A stretch of DNA of 64,000 bases from AG25 sp035604455 (lineage in GTDB: Bacteria > Gemmatimonadota > Gemmatimonadetes > Gemmatimonadales > GWC2-71-9), in NCBI GenBank assembly GCA_035604455.1, contig DATNIM010000158.1, forward strand, positions 1 through 64,000, written 5' to 3'. Of the stretch, positions 50,861-60,275 are shown piece by piece. How positions within the stretch are numbered: position 1 is the first letter of the stretch; every line of letters starts with the position of its first letter. A program made the position numbers and the translations under genes. The notes beneath the pieces are model-generated. The model was given only the letters and a program-made list of their open reading frames with translations, had not been told where the DNA came from and ran no database searches.

Positions 50861-53800
50861 ATGCGCAATCTTGGACTCGTGGTCAGTCTGACCCTGAGCG
50901 CGGGCCTCGCGGCGCAACAGCCGCCGGTCGGAGACTCGCTGAACAATCTGACGTTCCGCTGGCTCGGGCCGCCGGTCGCGGGCGGCCGCATCGCGGCGGT
51001 GGTCGGCATACCCGGCCAGCCCGGGACCTACTATGTGGGCGCGGCGGCGGGGGGCGTGTGGAAGACCGTGGACGGTGGTAACAACTGGACCGCGATCTTC
51101 CGCGACCAGCCGACCGCATCGATCGGCGCCCTCGCCCTCGCCCCCACCAACCCGAACCTCGTCTGGGTCGGGACGGGCGAGGGCGCGATCCGCAACGACA
51201 TCATCAACGGGCACGGTGTCTACATGTCCCCCGACGCCGGCAAGAGCTGGCGGTTAGCCGGTTTGCCCGAGGTCGGCCAGATCTCCCGCATCGTCATCGA
51301 CCCGGAGAATTCCGATATCGTCTTCGTCGCCGCCGTCGGGCACGCCTGGACACCGGGCCCCGACCGGGGCGTCTACCGGACCGCGGACGGCGGGAAGACC
51401 TGGCAGAAAGTCCTGTTTGTGAACGACACGACGGGCTGCGCCGATCTCGTCATGGAGCCCGGAAACCCGGCCGTTTTGTTCGCGGCGATGTGGCAGGTCG
51501 AGCGGCATCCCTGGCAGCTCGTCTCGGGCGGGCCGGGGAGCGGGATTTACCGCTCGACGGACGGCGGTCTGACCTGGACCAAACTCACCGAGGGCCTACC
51601 CGACGGGCCCTTCGGACGCATCGCGCTCGGCATCGGGGCGAGCAACCCGACGCACGTGTACGCGCTGATCGAGGCGAAGCGCGGTCTCTTGTGGGACTCG
51701 CACGACCTCGGGGACCACTGGACCTCGGTCAGCGACTGGCACGGCCTCGACGTGCGGCCGTTCTACTTCTCCGTCATCACGGTGGCGCCGAACGACGACC
51801 GCCACGTGTTCTTCTCGTCCTTCGAGCTCCGCGAATCGCTCGACGGGGGCAAGACGTCACGCCTCGCCGATCGCGGTGTGCACGTGGATCACCACGCCCT
51901 GTGGATCGATCCCAAGGATCCCGATCGGATGATCCAGGGAAACGACGGCGGGGTGTACGTGGCGGCGGACGGTGGGAAGTCATGGACCTACTTGAACAAC
52001 CTTCCGATCGAGCAGTTCTACATGGTGGCCGCCGACGCCAACGATCCCTACACGTTGTGCGGCGGGCTCCAGGACAACAACGCGTGGTGCGGGCCGTCAA
52101 GCAACGGTGGTCCTGAACAGGAACACGGCGGCGGGTGGAGCGCCGTCACCGGCGGTGACGGCGAGTATGCCGTGCCGGCGCCGAGCGATTCGTCGATCCT
52201 GTATGTGGATTCCCAAAACGGCTACATCGTTCGGTTCGACCGGCGCCGCAGCGTCCGGCGCTTCGTCCGTCCGTACATGAGCGGCGTTGAGGACGCGCCG
52301 GCGTCGGAACTCACGTATCGATTCAACTGGACGTCGCCCATCGCCGTATCCGCGACAAACGCGGACGAAGTGCTTCTCGGGGCGAACGTGCTGTTCAAGT
52401 CCACCGACGGCGGTCAGCACTGGAAGGCGATCAGCCCCGATCTCACCCGCAACGACAAGGCAAAGCAGGTGACGAGCGGCGGCCCGATCGAATACGACAT
52501 CTCGGGCGCGGAGACCTACAACACCATTCTCACGGTGAACGTCGCCCCGACCGATACCAACGTCCTCTGGGTCGGCACGGACGACGGCAATGTCCAAGTC
52601 ACCCGAAACGGCGGCCGCACCTGGACCAACGTCGCGGCCCGGGTGGTCGGGCTGCCCCGCGGGGACGGCGGCCGGGTGAACATGATCGGCGTCTCCCCGT
52701 TCGATGCGGGCACGGCCTATCTCGCGTTCGACTACCACGAGTTCGACGACAACCGCCCCTACGTCTACAAGACCACAGACTACGGCGAGACCTGGACGGA
52801 CATCGGCCGCGGCCTGCCCGCGAGCGACCCGGTCCGCGTCGTGCGCGAAGACCCGAACGCCCGGGGGTTCCTCGTCCTCGGCACGGACGCCGGCCTCTAC
52901 TACTCGCCCGACGCTGGGGTGCGCTGGATGGCGCTGCGCGACAGCCTCCCTACGGCCCCGGTCTGGGATGTCCTCTTCGTCGCGCGCTCGCACGATCTCG
53001 TCGTCGCGACGCACGGCCTCGGGCTATTTCTCTTCGACAACCTCACGCCGCTCGAGGAGAAGGCGGCCGTGAGCTCCGCGGATCTGCACGTCTTCAGCCT
53101 GCGCCCCGCGTACCGCCGGGCGGGTGTGCGCGGGCTCGCCCCTCCTGCGTCCCGGTTTTCGGCGCCGAACGCCCCCGACGGGGCGATTGTCGACTATTAC
53201 CTGCGCGCCGAGCTTAAGGCGAGCGACGAGGAGAAGCGCGCCCACAAGACTCCCGTCGCGATCACGGTCATGGACAGCGTGAACGACACCGTCGTCACGC
53301 TCTACGGGCCTTCCAAGCAAGGCTTCAACCGTTTCGTCTGGGATCTCCGCTACGCCGCGCCCGAGCGGCTGACGTTTGAGAAACCCACGGAGGAAGAGGA
53401 GGACAACGAGCCGCCGCGCGGCCCGCCCGTGACCCCGGGGCGGTATCGCGTGACAGTGGGCGCCTCAGGACACACCGAAGCGCAGTGGGTGTTGGTCGCG
53501 CCGGACCCGCATCTCGCGGTGTCCGCGGCCGACTTTGTTGCGGAAACACGAACGCGGCTCGAGGTGCGGAACGCCGTGTCGGCCGAGCACGCCCTGCTGA
53601 ACCGGCTCGCGAACCTGGGCGACCAGCTCGATCATCTGCGAGAGGCGGTGCGCACGGCAGGGTTGGACAGCGCCGCGCTCAAACCCGTGCTCACCCAGGC
53701 CGACAGCTTGGGGAAGACGCTCAAGGGGTTGAAGGACAGCATCTACGACCCGGCGGAGCAGCGGGACGCGATCGAAGACGACGTGCACTATCTCGGGCGG

Positions 53801-54034
53801 CTGCACGAGCGGCTCGAACGGCTCGGCTTCCAGTCGAGCTACGGCTACGCGGAGCCGCCGTCGGACGCGCTCCTCGAGGACCTGAAGCGCGTCCGAGGTG
53901 AGCTTGACGCCGAGCTGGCACGGTTCAACACGCTCATCGCGACGGACATCGCCGCCTTCAACGACCTCGCGGCATCCCACCACTTGCCCACGCTCGTAGC
54001 GGGGGACGCCTTAAGCGTGCGCGCGGTGCGCTAG
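50861..54034 (+). CDS. Secreted VPS10/sortilin-type beta-propeller protein
   Basis: The 1057-residue protein has a short signal peptide (LGLVVSLTLSAGLAAQ), then Asp-box propeller repeats (TVDGGNNW, TADGGKTWQ, STDGGLTW, AADGGKSW, STDGGQHW) over residues 30-730. A beta-sandwich follows, and a C-terminal coiled coil of about 150 residues (RLANLGDQLDHLREAV and HYLGRLHERLERLGF). The coiled coil is absent from the paralogue at 32470. AAGGAG supports the ATG at 50861. Catalytic function is not evident; an exported binding scaffold is the safest reading. Confidence 0.82.
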   Translation: MRNLGLVVSLTLSAGLAAQQPPVGDSLNNLTFRWLGPPVAGGRIAAVVGIPGQPGTYYVGAAAGGVWKTVDGGNNWTAIFRDQPTASIGALALAPTNPNLVWVGTGEGAIRNDIINGHGVYMSPDAGKSWRLAGLPEVGQISRIVIDPENSDIVFVAAVGHAWTPGPDRGVYRTADGGKTWQKVLFVNDTTGCADLVMEPGNPAVLFAAMWQVERHPWQLVSGGPGSGIYRSTDGGLTWTKLTEGLPDGPFGRIALGIGASNPTHVYALIEAKRGLLWDSHDLGDHWTSVSDWHGLDVRPFYFSVITVAPNDDRHVFFSSFELRESLDGGKTSRLADRGVHVDHHALWIDPKDPDRMIQGNDGGVYVAADGGKSWTYLNNLPIEQFYMVAADANDPYTLCGGLQDNNAWCGPSSNGGPEQEHGGGWSAVTGGDGEYAVPAPSDSSILYVDSQNGYIVRFDRRRSVRRFVRPYMSGVEDAPASELTYRFNWTSPIAVSATNADEVLLGANVLFKSTDGGQHWKAISPDLTRNDKAKQVTSGGPIEYDISGAETYNTILTVNVAPTDTNVLWVGTDDGNVQVTRNGGRTWTNVAARVVGLPRGDGGRVNMIGVSPFDAGTAYLAFDYHEFDDNRPYVYKTTDYGETWTDIGRGLPASDPVRVVREDPNARGFLVLGTDAGLYYSPDAGVRWMALRDSLPTAPVWDVLFVARSHDLVVATHGLGLFLFDNLTPLEEKAAVSSADLHVFSLRPAYRRAGVRGLAPPASRFSAPNAPDGAIVDYYLRAELKASDEEKRAHKTPVAITVMDSVNDTVVTLYGPSKQGFNRFVWDLRYAAPERLTFEKPTEEEEDNEPPRGPPVTPGRYRVTVGASGHTEAQWVLVAPDPHLAVSAADFVAETRTRLEVRNAVSAEHALLNRLANLGDQLDHLREAVRTAGLDSAALKPVLTQADSLGKTLKGLKDSIYDPAEQRDAIEDDVHYLGRLHERLERLGFQSSYGYAEPPSDALLEDLKRVRGELDAELARFNTLIATDIAAFNDLAASHHLPTLVAGDALSVRAVR

Positions 54035-54228
54035 CGCCCACGCGTCAGGGGACGCGCAGCGGCTGATCCGGCGTGCCGGCCACGAGCGGGGCCGGGGCCG
54101 AGACTCCCGCTCTCGACCACGTCGCGGGGATCCAGATCCGTGAGGCCGACCTCAAGGGCCGCGAGTATGCCCGTCGGGACCCGTGCGGAGCTACCTTTCC
54201 CGCTCCTTCTCGGACCCACGGCGACCTC

Positions 54229-56424
54229 ATGACCCGGCGTCACGCTCTCCTCGTCCTCCTGTCCTTCGCCGGGGTTGGGGTGGCCGCAGCGCCCCTCGCC
54301 GCGCAGGTCCCCGAGCTCAGCGTGCATAACATCTTCGGGACGCGCGAGTTCGCGAACGACCTCTTGGACGCTCAGTGGCGCCGGGACGGCTCGACCTACA
54401 CGCTCCTCGACACCGATTCCTCGGACCAGACGAACCTGTATCAGGTGGACGCCGCGACCGGGGCCCGAACGCTTCTGGTGCGCGGCGCGGACCTCGTCGC
54501 CCCGGACGGCCGCGATCCGATCGACGTACAGGGGTATCAGTTCTCGGCCGACGGCACGAAGCTCCTCATCTACACGAACTCCGCGCGTGTCTGGCGTCTG
54601 AACACCAAAGGCACCTACTACGTCTGGGACCTCACCCGCCGACGACTCACGCCGATGAGCCGGAACCCCGGGTACCAAATGTTCGCCAAGCTTTCCCCCG
54701 ATGGGCGCCGCGTGGCCTTCGTGCGCGACCACAACATCTTCGTCGCCGATCTCGAAAGCGGGACGGAGACCGCGGTGACGACGGACGGCAGCGACGACGT
54801 CATCAACGGCACGTCCGACTGGGTGTACGAGGAAGAGCTCGATCTGCGGGACGCGTTCCGCTGGAGCCCTGACGGCCTCCGGATCGCGTTCTGGCGGTTC
54901 GATCAAAGCGCGATCCAGCCCTTCTTCCTCCTCAATGCCGATCCCCTCTACGCGTCGCTCTTCCCCGTCCGCTATCCCAAGGCCGGGACCCCGAACGCTC
55001 AGGTGCGCATCGGCGTAGCCGAGCTCGCCAGCGGCCGCGTGACGTGGATCGACCTCGGGCCCGATCGCGACATCTACGTCGCGGCCATGGATTTCGCCGA
55101 TTCGCCGACCGAGCTCTGGCTCACGCGCCTGAACCGCCGCCAGAACGAGCTCGACCTGCTCATGGCGGACGCCCGGACCGGGGCCTCGCACGTCATCGTG
55201 AGCGACACCGACTCGGCGTGGGTCGATGCCCACGAGCCCGTGTGGATGGACGGTGGCCGGCGGTTCCTGCTCGAGAGCGAGCGCGACGGTTACGCCCACC
55301 TCTACCTGTACGCCCGCGACGGCACGCTCATCCGGCGCGTCACGACCGGCAATTGGGACGTGGAAGCGGTCGCCGCGGTGGACGACGCCGCGCACGTGGT
55401 GTATCTGACGGGCTCGTCGGACGGACCGCTCACGCGGCCCCTGTTGCGCGTACCCCTCGACGGCACGGCGGCGACACCCGTGTCGCGCGAGCGGGGGTGG
55501 CACACGGTCGAGTTCGACGCCGCGCGACACTACTACGTCGACGTGTACTCGCACGCGGGCGCGCCACCGGTCGAGGAGCTGCGGCGTGCCGATGGGACGC
55601 TCGTGCGGACGCTGGCGGACAATGCCACGCTCGCGGGCAAGGTGCAGGCCTTGGGCCTTCGCCCGCCTGAGTTCTTTCAGGTGAAGGCGGATGACGGAGA
55701 GGCGCTGAACGGGCTCCTCGTCAAGCCGCGGGACTTCGACCCGGCGAAGCGATACCCGCTGCTCCTGTACGTCTACGGCGGTCCCGGGTCGCAGAGCGCG
55801 GTCGACGAGTGGGGGGGCCTCGAGTACCTGTGGTACCAGATGCTCGCCCAGCAAGGCTACCTCGTGGCCACGGTGGACAACCGCGGTACGGGGGGCCGCG
55901 GCGCGGCGTTCCGCAAGACCGTTTACCTGCGCCTCGGGCACGACGAATCGCTCGACCAGATCGCGGCGGCGCGCCAGCTCGGGGCCCTCCCGTACGTCGA
56001 CCCGGCCCGCATCGGCCTCTGGGGGTGGAGCTATGGCGGCTATCTGGCCGCGCGCACGCTGTTCCTGAGCGGCGGTGTGTTCGAGGCCGCGATGGCCGTG
56101 GCTCCGGTGACGGACTGGCGGTTGTACGACACGATCTACACGGAGCGCTACATGCGCTTGCCGGCCGAGAACCGCGACGGCTACGACGAGTCGGCGGTTC
56201 TGCCGTACGCCGATAGTCTCCGCGGGCGGTTCCTGCTCGTCCATGGGACCGGGGACGACAACGTGCACTTCCAGAACTCGCTCCGCCTGATCGAACGGCT
56301 CGAGCTCGCCAACAAACAGTTCGACATGCGCATCTACCCGAACAAGACGCACTCGATCTCGGGCGGCACCACGCGCGAGAACCTGTTCGGGCTCCTCACC
56401 GAGTGGTTGAAGGCTAACCTCTAG
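54229..56424 (+). CDS. Dipeptidyl peptidase IV-type S9B peptidase
   Basis: The 731-residue exported enzyme has a signal peptide (core ALLVLLSFAGVGVAAAP, then LAAQ). An N-terminal eight-bladed propeller contains the substrate-binding pair in VYEEELDLRDAFRWSPDG. The C-terminal alpha/beta hydrolase has Ser601 in GWSYGG, Asp676 in HGTGDDNVHF and His708 in NKTHSIS. It should cleave X-Pro dipeptides from peptides in the periplasm or outside. The start ATG has a weak ribosome site but begins exactly at the signal peptide. Confidence 0.92.
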   Translation: MTRRHALLVLLSFAGVGVAAAPLAAQVPELSVHNIFGTREFANDLLDAQWRRDGSTYTLLDTDSSDQTNLYQVDAATGARTLLVRGADLVAPDGRDPIDVQGYQFSADGTKLLIYTNSARVWRLNTKGTYYVWDLTRRRLTPMSRNPGYQMFAKLSPDGRRVAFVRDHNIFVADLESGTETAVTTDGSDDVINGTSDWVYEEELDLRDAFRWSPDGLRIAFWRFDQSAIQPFFLLNADPLYASLFPVRYPKAGTPNAQVRIGVAELASGRVTWIDLGPDRDIYVAAMDFADSPTELWLTRLNRRQNELDLLMADARTGASHVIVSDTDSAWVDAHEPVWMDGGRRFLLESERDGYAHLYLYARDGTLIRRVTTGNWDVEAVAAVDDAAHVVYLTGSSDGPLTRPLLRVPLDGTAATPVSRERGWHTVEFDAARHYYVDVYSHAGAPPVEELRRADGTLVRTLADNATLAGKVQALGLRPPEFFQVKADDGEALNGLLVKPRDFDPAKRYPLLLYVYGGPGSQSAVDEWGGLEYLWYQMLAQQGYLVATVDNRGTGGRGAAFRKTVYLRLGHDESLDQIAAARQLGALPYVDPARIGLWGWSYGGYLAARTLFLSGGVFEAAMAVAPVTDWRLYDTIYTERYMRLPAENRDGYDESAVLPYADSLRGRFLLVHGTGDDNVHFQNSLRLIERLELANKQFDMRIYPNKTHSISGGTTRENLFGLLTEWLKANL

Positions 56425-56431
56425 GCGGATC

Positions 56432-57664
56432 GTGCCGGCCGAGGGGGTCGCCGTCTCCGTGCCCATGGCGCGGCGGGCGCTTGTCCTGCTCACCGCGGTG
56501 AACCTGCTCAACTATCTGGACCGGTACGTGCTCGCCGCCCTCGGCGAGAGCCTCGCCCACTCGCCGCTCGCGATCACCGACACGGAGTTCGGGCTCCTCG
56601 CGAGCGGGTTCATCGTGGTCTACATGCTGGCGGCGCCGTGGTTCGGGACCCTGGGCGACACCCGCTCGCGGATCGGACTCGTGGCGCTCGGCGTCTTTCT
56701 CTGGAGCGCGGCCACGGGGCTCGGCAGTTTGGCGTGGGGATTTGCGAGTCTCTTCGCCGCCCGCGCGTTGGTCGGAGTGGGCGAGGCCGCCTACGGAACG
56801 ATCGCCCCGAGCTTGCTCGCCGACTATTTCCGACCGGCCGTTCGCGGGCGCGTGTTCGCCACGTTTTACGCGGCCATCCCGATCGGGTCCGCGCTGGGCT
56901 ACGTGGTCGGTGGACTGGCCGACGTGCACTGGGGATGGCGGGGCGCGTTTCTCGTGGCGGGGGCCCCGGGGCTGGTGCTTGGGTTTGCGGTGCGCCGTCT
57001 CGCCGAGCCGCCCCGCGGCACGGGGAACAGCCGTCCCGTCGGCCCCTTGCGCGCGTGGAGCGCTTTGGCGCGGCGCCGGCCCTACGTCCTCACGGTCCTC
57101 GGGTATGCAGCGTACACCTTCGCGCTCGGCGGTATGGCCGCGTTCCTGCCCAAGTTCCTGATCAGGGTGCGGGGGCTGCCCGAGGCCCACGCCACACTGT
57201 GGTCCGGGCTGTGCCTTGCCGCGACCGGGTTTGCGGGCACGGCCGCGGGCGGCGCGGTCGGCGACTGGTTGCTACGCTGGACGCGCCAGGCGCACCTCTG
57301 GGTCTCTGGCGTGGCCACGCTGATGGCCGCACCGGTGGGATGGATCGCTCTCACCTCACCGCATCCCGCCACCTACTGGACCGCGATCGTGGCGGCGGAG
57401 TTTCTGCTCTTCACGTCGACCGGCCCTGTGAATTCGGCCATCATCACCTTCTCTCCACCCGAGATCCGGGCGACGGCGATGGCCGTGAGCATCTTCGTCA
57501 TTCATGTCCTGGGCGACGTACCGAGCCCCACGATTATCGGGGCGCTGTCCGACGCGAGTTCGCTGGCCCAAGCCGTACGCATCATCCCGCTCGCCGTGGC
57601 GGTCGCGGGGCTTATTTGGACGTGGGCGGCGTGGCGTCTGAGCCCACCGGCTCCTCGTGGCTGA
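56432..57664 (+). CDS. MFS transporter, Spinster-like
   Basis: The 410-residue membrane protein has 12 predicted helices. It shows LLNYLDRYVLAALG in helix 1, the loop motif GTLGDTRSRIGLV between helices 2 and 3, and ARALVGVGEAAYGTIAPSLL in helix 4, as in the Spinster-like branch. Substrate unknown. It follows the dipeptidyl peptidase gene by seven bases, so peptide-derived products are one possibility. The GTG at 56432 is used; an ATG at 56465 is an alternative. Its last 53 bases overlap the convergent deiminase gene. Confidence 0.82.
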   Translation: MPAEGVAVSVPMARRALVLLTAVNLLNYLDRYVLAALGESLAHSPLAITDTEFGLLASGFIVVYMLAAPWFGTLGDTRSRIGLVALGVFLWSAATGLGSLAWGFASLFAARALVGVGEAAYGTIAPSLLADYFRPAVRGRVFATFYAAIPIGSALGYVVGGLADVHWGWRGAFLVAGAPGLVLGFAVRRLAEPPRGTGNSRPVGPLRAWSALARRRPYVLTVLGYAAYTFALGGMAAFLPKFLIRVRGLPEAHATLWSGLCLAATGFAGTAAGGAVGDWLLRWTRQAHLWVSGVATLMAAPVGWIALTSPHPATYWTAIVAAEFLLFTSTGPVNSAIITFSPPEIRATAMAVSIFVIHVLGDVPSPTIIGALSDASSLAQAVRIIPLAVAVAGLIWTWAAWRLSPPAPRG

Positions 57665-58700
57665 GACAGTGGATGGTGCCGAGGCCCCACACGAGATCGA
57701 CCGCGTGAATCCCGATCACCGGCCGGTCGAAGAGGTCAGCGAGTACGCCGAGCGCGACGCGGTCCCGAGCGTCGTTGAAGGTGGGGACCAGGACGGCTGA
57801 GTTGCCGATGTAGAAGTTGGCGTAGCTCGCGGGCAACCGTTGTCCGTCGAAATAGAGGGGCGCGGGCATCGGCAGACGGACCACTTCGAGCGCCGCCCCG
57901 TCCTCGAGACGCGCGCCCTCGAGCCGTTCGCGGTTCTCCTCGAGCACGCGATGGTTCGGGTCGCTCGGATTCGGCTCCTCGCACAACACCACCGTGCGGG
58001 GGCCTACGAAGCGACAGAGGTCGTCCACGTGTCCATGGGTGTCGTCGCCCGCGATGCCTCGCCCGAGCCACACGACGGTTCGCACTCCCAGCACGGCGCC
58101 CAGCGCCGCTTCCAGCTCCTCGCGCCCGACGCCGGGGTTCCGGACCTGCACCTCGCGGTCGAGCAGGCATTCTTCGGTCGTGAGAAGGGTGCCGCGACCG
58201 TTCACATCGATGCTGCCGCCCTCGAGCACGAGGTTGCGGCCACCCGCCTGTGCCGGGACGAGCTTTAGCCCGAGCCGGCGCGCTGCCCGCTCCGGGACCC
58301 GGTCGTCTCGTCGCCAGTCGGGATACTTGGCCCACGCGTTGAACCGGAACCGCGCGATGGCGCGGGCGGCATCCCGATCGCGCCGGACAATGCACGGCCC
58401 GAAATCACGGATCCACGAGCGGTCTGTGGGGACAGACAGATACTCCACCCGATCGGCGGCCACCCCGGCGCGTGCGAGAACCTGCGCGGCCCGACGCCTC
58501 CGGTCCGGGGCGTCGACGAGGATACGCACGATCTCGCCTGGGGTGAGCGCCCGTACGATCTCCCCGTAGACCCAGGGGATGAGGCCGAGCTTCCCCGGCC
58601 AGTCGCTCGCCTTGTGGGGCCAGGCAAGCCACGTGGCGGCGTGTGGCTCCCACTCGGCGGGTAGACGATACCCCTGCGCCGCAAGACTGGGGGATGTCAT
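57612..58700 (-). CDS. aguA: Agmatine deiminase
   Basis: It hydrolyses agmatine to N-carbamoylputrescine and ammonia. The 362-residue pentein-fold protein has AEWEPHAATWLAWPHKASDW, the active-site Asp/His segments SWIRDFGPCIV and GDDTHGHVDDLCRFV, and the nucleophile Cys near residue 345 in LGTIHCLSHEEP. It lies 22 bases behind the N-carbamoylputrescine amidase gene on the same strand, so the two give a complete agmatine-to-putrescine route. A biosynthetic arginine decarboxylase is not in the window. Confidence 0.93.
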   Translation of the reverse strand: MTSPSLAAQGYRLPAEWEPHAATWLAWPHKASDWPGKLGLIPWVYGEIVRALTPGEIVRILVDAPDRRRRAAQVLARAGVAADRVEYLSVPTDRSWIRDFGPCIVRRDRDAARAIARFRFNAWAKYPDWRRDDRVPERAARRLGLKLVPAQAGGRNLVLEGGSIDVNGRGTLLTTEECLLDREVQVRNPGVGREELEAALGAVLGVRTVVWLGRGIAGDDTHGHVDDLCRFVGPRTVVLCEEPNPSDPNHRVLEENRERLEGARLEDGAALEVVRLPMPAPLYFDGQRLPASYANFYIGNSAVLVPTFNDARDRVALGVLADLFDRPVIGIHAVDLVWGLGTIHCLSHEEPVGSDATPPTSK

Positions 58701-58722
58701 GACGGCGACTGTCGCGGGCTAG

Positions 58723-59622
58723 CTAGTGTCGCGCGTCGAGGAACCGGCTGCTCAAGCCCTGGTAGGCGTCGGGCCGTCGATCGCGGAGGAACGGCCAGCC
58801 GCGCCGCACCTCCTCAATCCGTTCCGGGCGTACCTCGCCGAGCACGATCGTTTCCTCCGCGGTGGACGCCTCGGCGACGACGGCGCCGAAGGGGTCGGCG
58901 AGGAAGGAACCTCCCCAGAACTCGATCCCGTCCTCGCCCGCTGGCCGTTCGAGCCCGACGCGATTGACGGCCGCGACGTACACCCCGTTCGCGATTGCGT
59001 GGCTGCGTTGAATCGTGCGCCAAGCGTCGAACTGACCCGCCCCGAGCGCGGCTTTCTCCTTGGGGTGCCAGCCGATCGCCGTGGGGTAGAGCAACAGTTC
59101 GGCGCCCTGCAGGGCGGTCAGGCGCGCACCCTCCGGGTACCATTGGTCCCAGCATACGAGGACCCCGACCGGGCCGACCGTCGTCTCGAACACGCGGAAC
59201 CCCAAATCCCCCGGGGCGAAGTAGAACTTCTCGTAGTAGGCCGGGTCGTCGGGGATGTGCATCTTGCGGTAGACGCCGGCCACTCGCCCGTCGGCGTCGA
59301 TGACGACCGCCGTATTGTGGTAGAGGCCGGGCGCGCGGCGCTCGAAGACGGGGACCACGACGACGACGCCCGCACCTCGCGCGACGGAGGCGAGCGCGTC
59401 GGTGCTCGGGCCCGGGACGGGCTCGGCGAGGTCGAAGAGCGCTGGATCCTCGCGCTGCGCGAAGTACTCCGAGCGGAACAGCTCGGGGAGGCACACGAGG
59501 TTCGCGCCCCGGCGCGCGGCCTCCTCGGCGTGCTCGATCGCCGTCCGGAGGTTGCGGGCGGGGTCGGGGGACATGCGCATCTGCACGAGACCGACCGTGT
59601 AAGGCCGGCGCCCTTCGCTCAT
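58723..59622 (-). CDS. aguB: N-carbamoylputrescine amidase
   Basis: This nitrilase-superfamily enzyme converts N-carbamoylputrescine to putrescine, CO2 and ammonia. The 299-residue protein has the catalytic triad Glu in LVCLPELFRSEYFAQ, Lys in VYRKMHIPDDP and Cys in VLVCWDQWYPEGARL. The FRSEYF and CWDQWYPE forms are those of plant and bacterial AguB. The ATG at 59622 gives the usual N-terminus; an ATG at 59640 is in frame, and neither has a clear ribosome site. It is the first gene of the pair aguB-aguA. Confidence 0.92.
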   Translation of the reverse strand: MSEGRRPYTVGLVQMRMSPDPARNLRTAIEHAEEAARRGANLVCLPELFRSEYFAQREDPALFDLAEPVPGPSTDALASVARGAGVVVVVPVFERRAPGLYHNTAVVIDADGRVAGVYRKMHIPDDPAYYEKFYFAPGDLGFRVFETTVGPVGVLVCWDQWYPEGARLTALQGAELLLYPTAIGWHPKEKAALGAGQFDAWRTIQRSHAIANGVYVAAVNRVGLERPAGEDGIEFWGGSFLADPFGAVVAEASTAEETIVLGEVRPERIEEVRRGWPFLRDRRPDAYQGLSSRFLDARH

Positions 59623-59705
59623 GGGCGAGAACTCTAGCATGTTCGGGCATCGCGCGAAATCCGACACGCTTGACCCGGCGGGCTTGAGCGGGCAGCGTTT
59701 GTCGA

Positions 59706-60269
59706 ATGCCGTCGCGGCTTGAGTCCACCCCACACGCTCGTCGCGCGGTCACGGTGGTCGTGGCGTCGCTCGCGCTCGTCGCGGCGGAGGATCCGATGGG
59801 ACTCTCACTCGCAAGCAGCGCGTTCCGGGCCGGAGCATCCATTCCGCGCCTACACACCTGCGATGGACCCGATCGCTCACCGCCGCTTGCGTGGACGGGG
59901 GCCCCTGCGCGCACCGCCACGTTCGCGTTGATCGTGGACGACCCGGACGCGCCCGGGGGTACGTGGGTGCATTGGGTTCTCTACGACCTTCCCGCCGGAA
60001 CGAGCGCGCTCGAGGGCAACGTGCCGAAAGTCGAGCGGCCGCCCGAGCTCGGGGGCGCGGCGCAAGGCCGCAATGACTTCCGAGCGCTCGGCTACGGAGG
60101 CCCCTGTCCGCCTCCGGGCCCAGCCCACCGCTATTTCTTCAAGCTGTATGCGCTCGGCGCGGCGCTCGGTCTGAAACCGGGTGCGACCAAGCAGGAACTC
60201 GAACGCGCCATGGCCGGACGCGTGCTGGACAGCGCGGAACTCGTCGGGACCTACGCGCGGGGCCGCTGA
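59706..60269 (+). CDS. Exported PEBP (YbhB/YbcL, Raf kinase inhibitor-like) protein
   Basis: The 187-residue protein has an N-terminal signal-like segment (RRAVTVVVASLALVAAE) and the PEBP core. The core carries the ligand-pocket DPDAPGGTWVHWVLYDLP near residue 80 and GYGGPCPPPGPAHRYFFKLY. Bacterial PEBP proteins bind small anionic ligands, but no role is settled. It is divergent from aguB and ends six bases from a convergent gene. Confidence 0.85.
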   Translation: MPSRLESTPHARRAVTVVVASLALVAAEDPMGLSLASSAFRAGASIPRLHTCDGPDRSPPLAWTGAPARTATFALIVDDPDAPGGTWVHWVLYDLPAGTSALEGNVPKVERPPELGGAAQGRNDFRALGYGGPCPPPGPAHRYFFKLYALGAALGLKPGATKQELERAMAGRVLDSAELVGTYARGR

Positions 60270-60275
60270 CCTCGC

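Noticed and set aside
54035..54228. N-terminal extension of the dipeptidyl peptidase
   Set aside because: An upstream start would put 52 polar residues before a perfect signal peptide. The ATG at 54229 is preferred.
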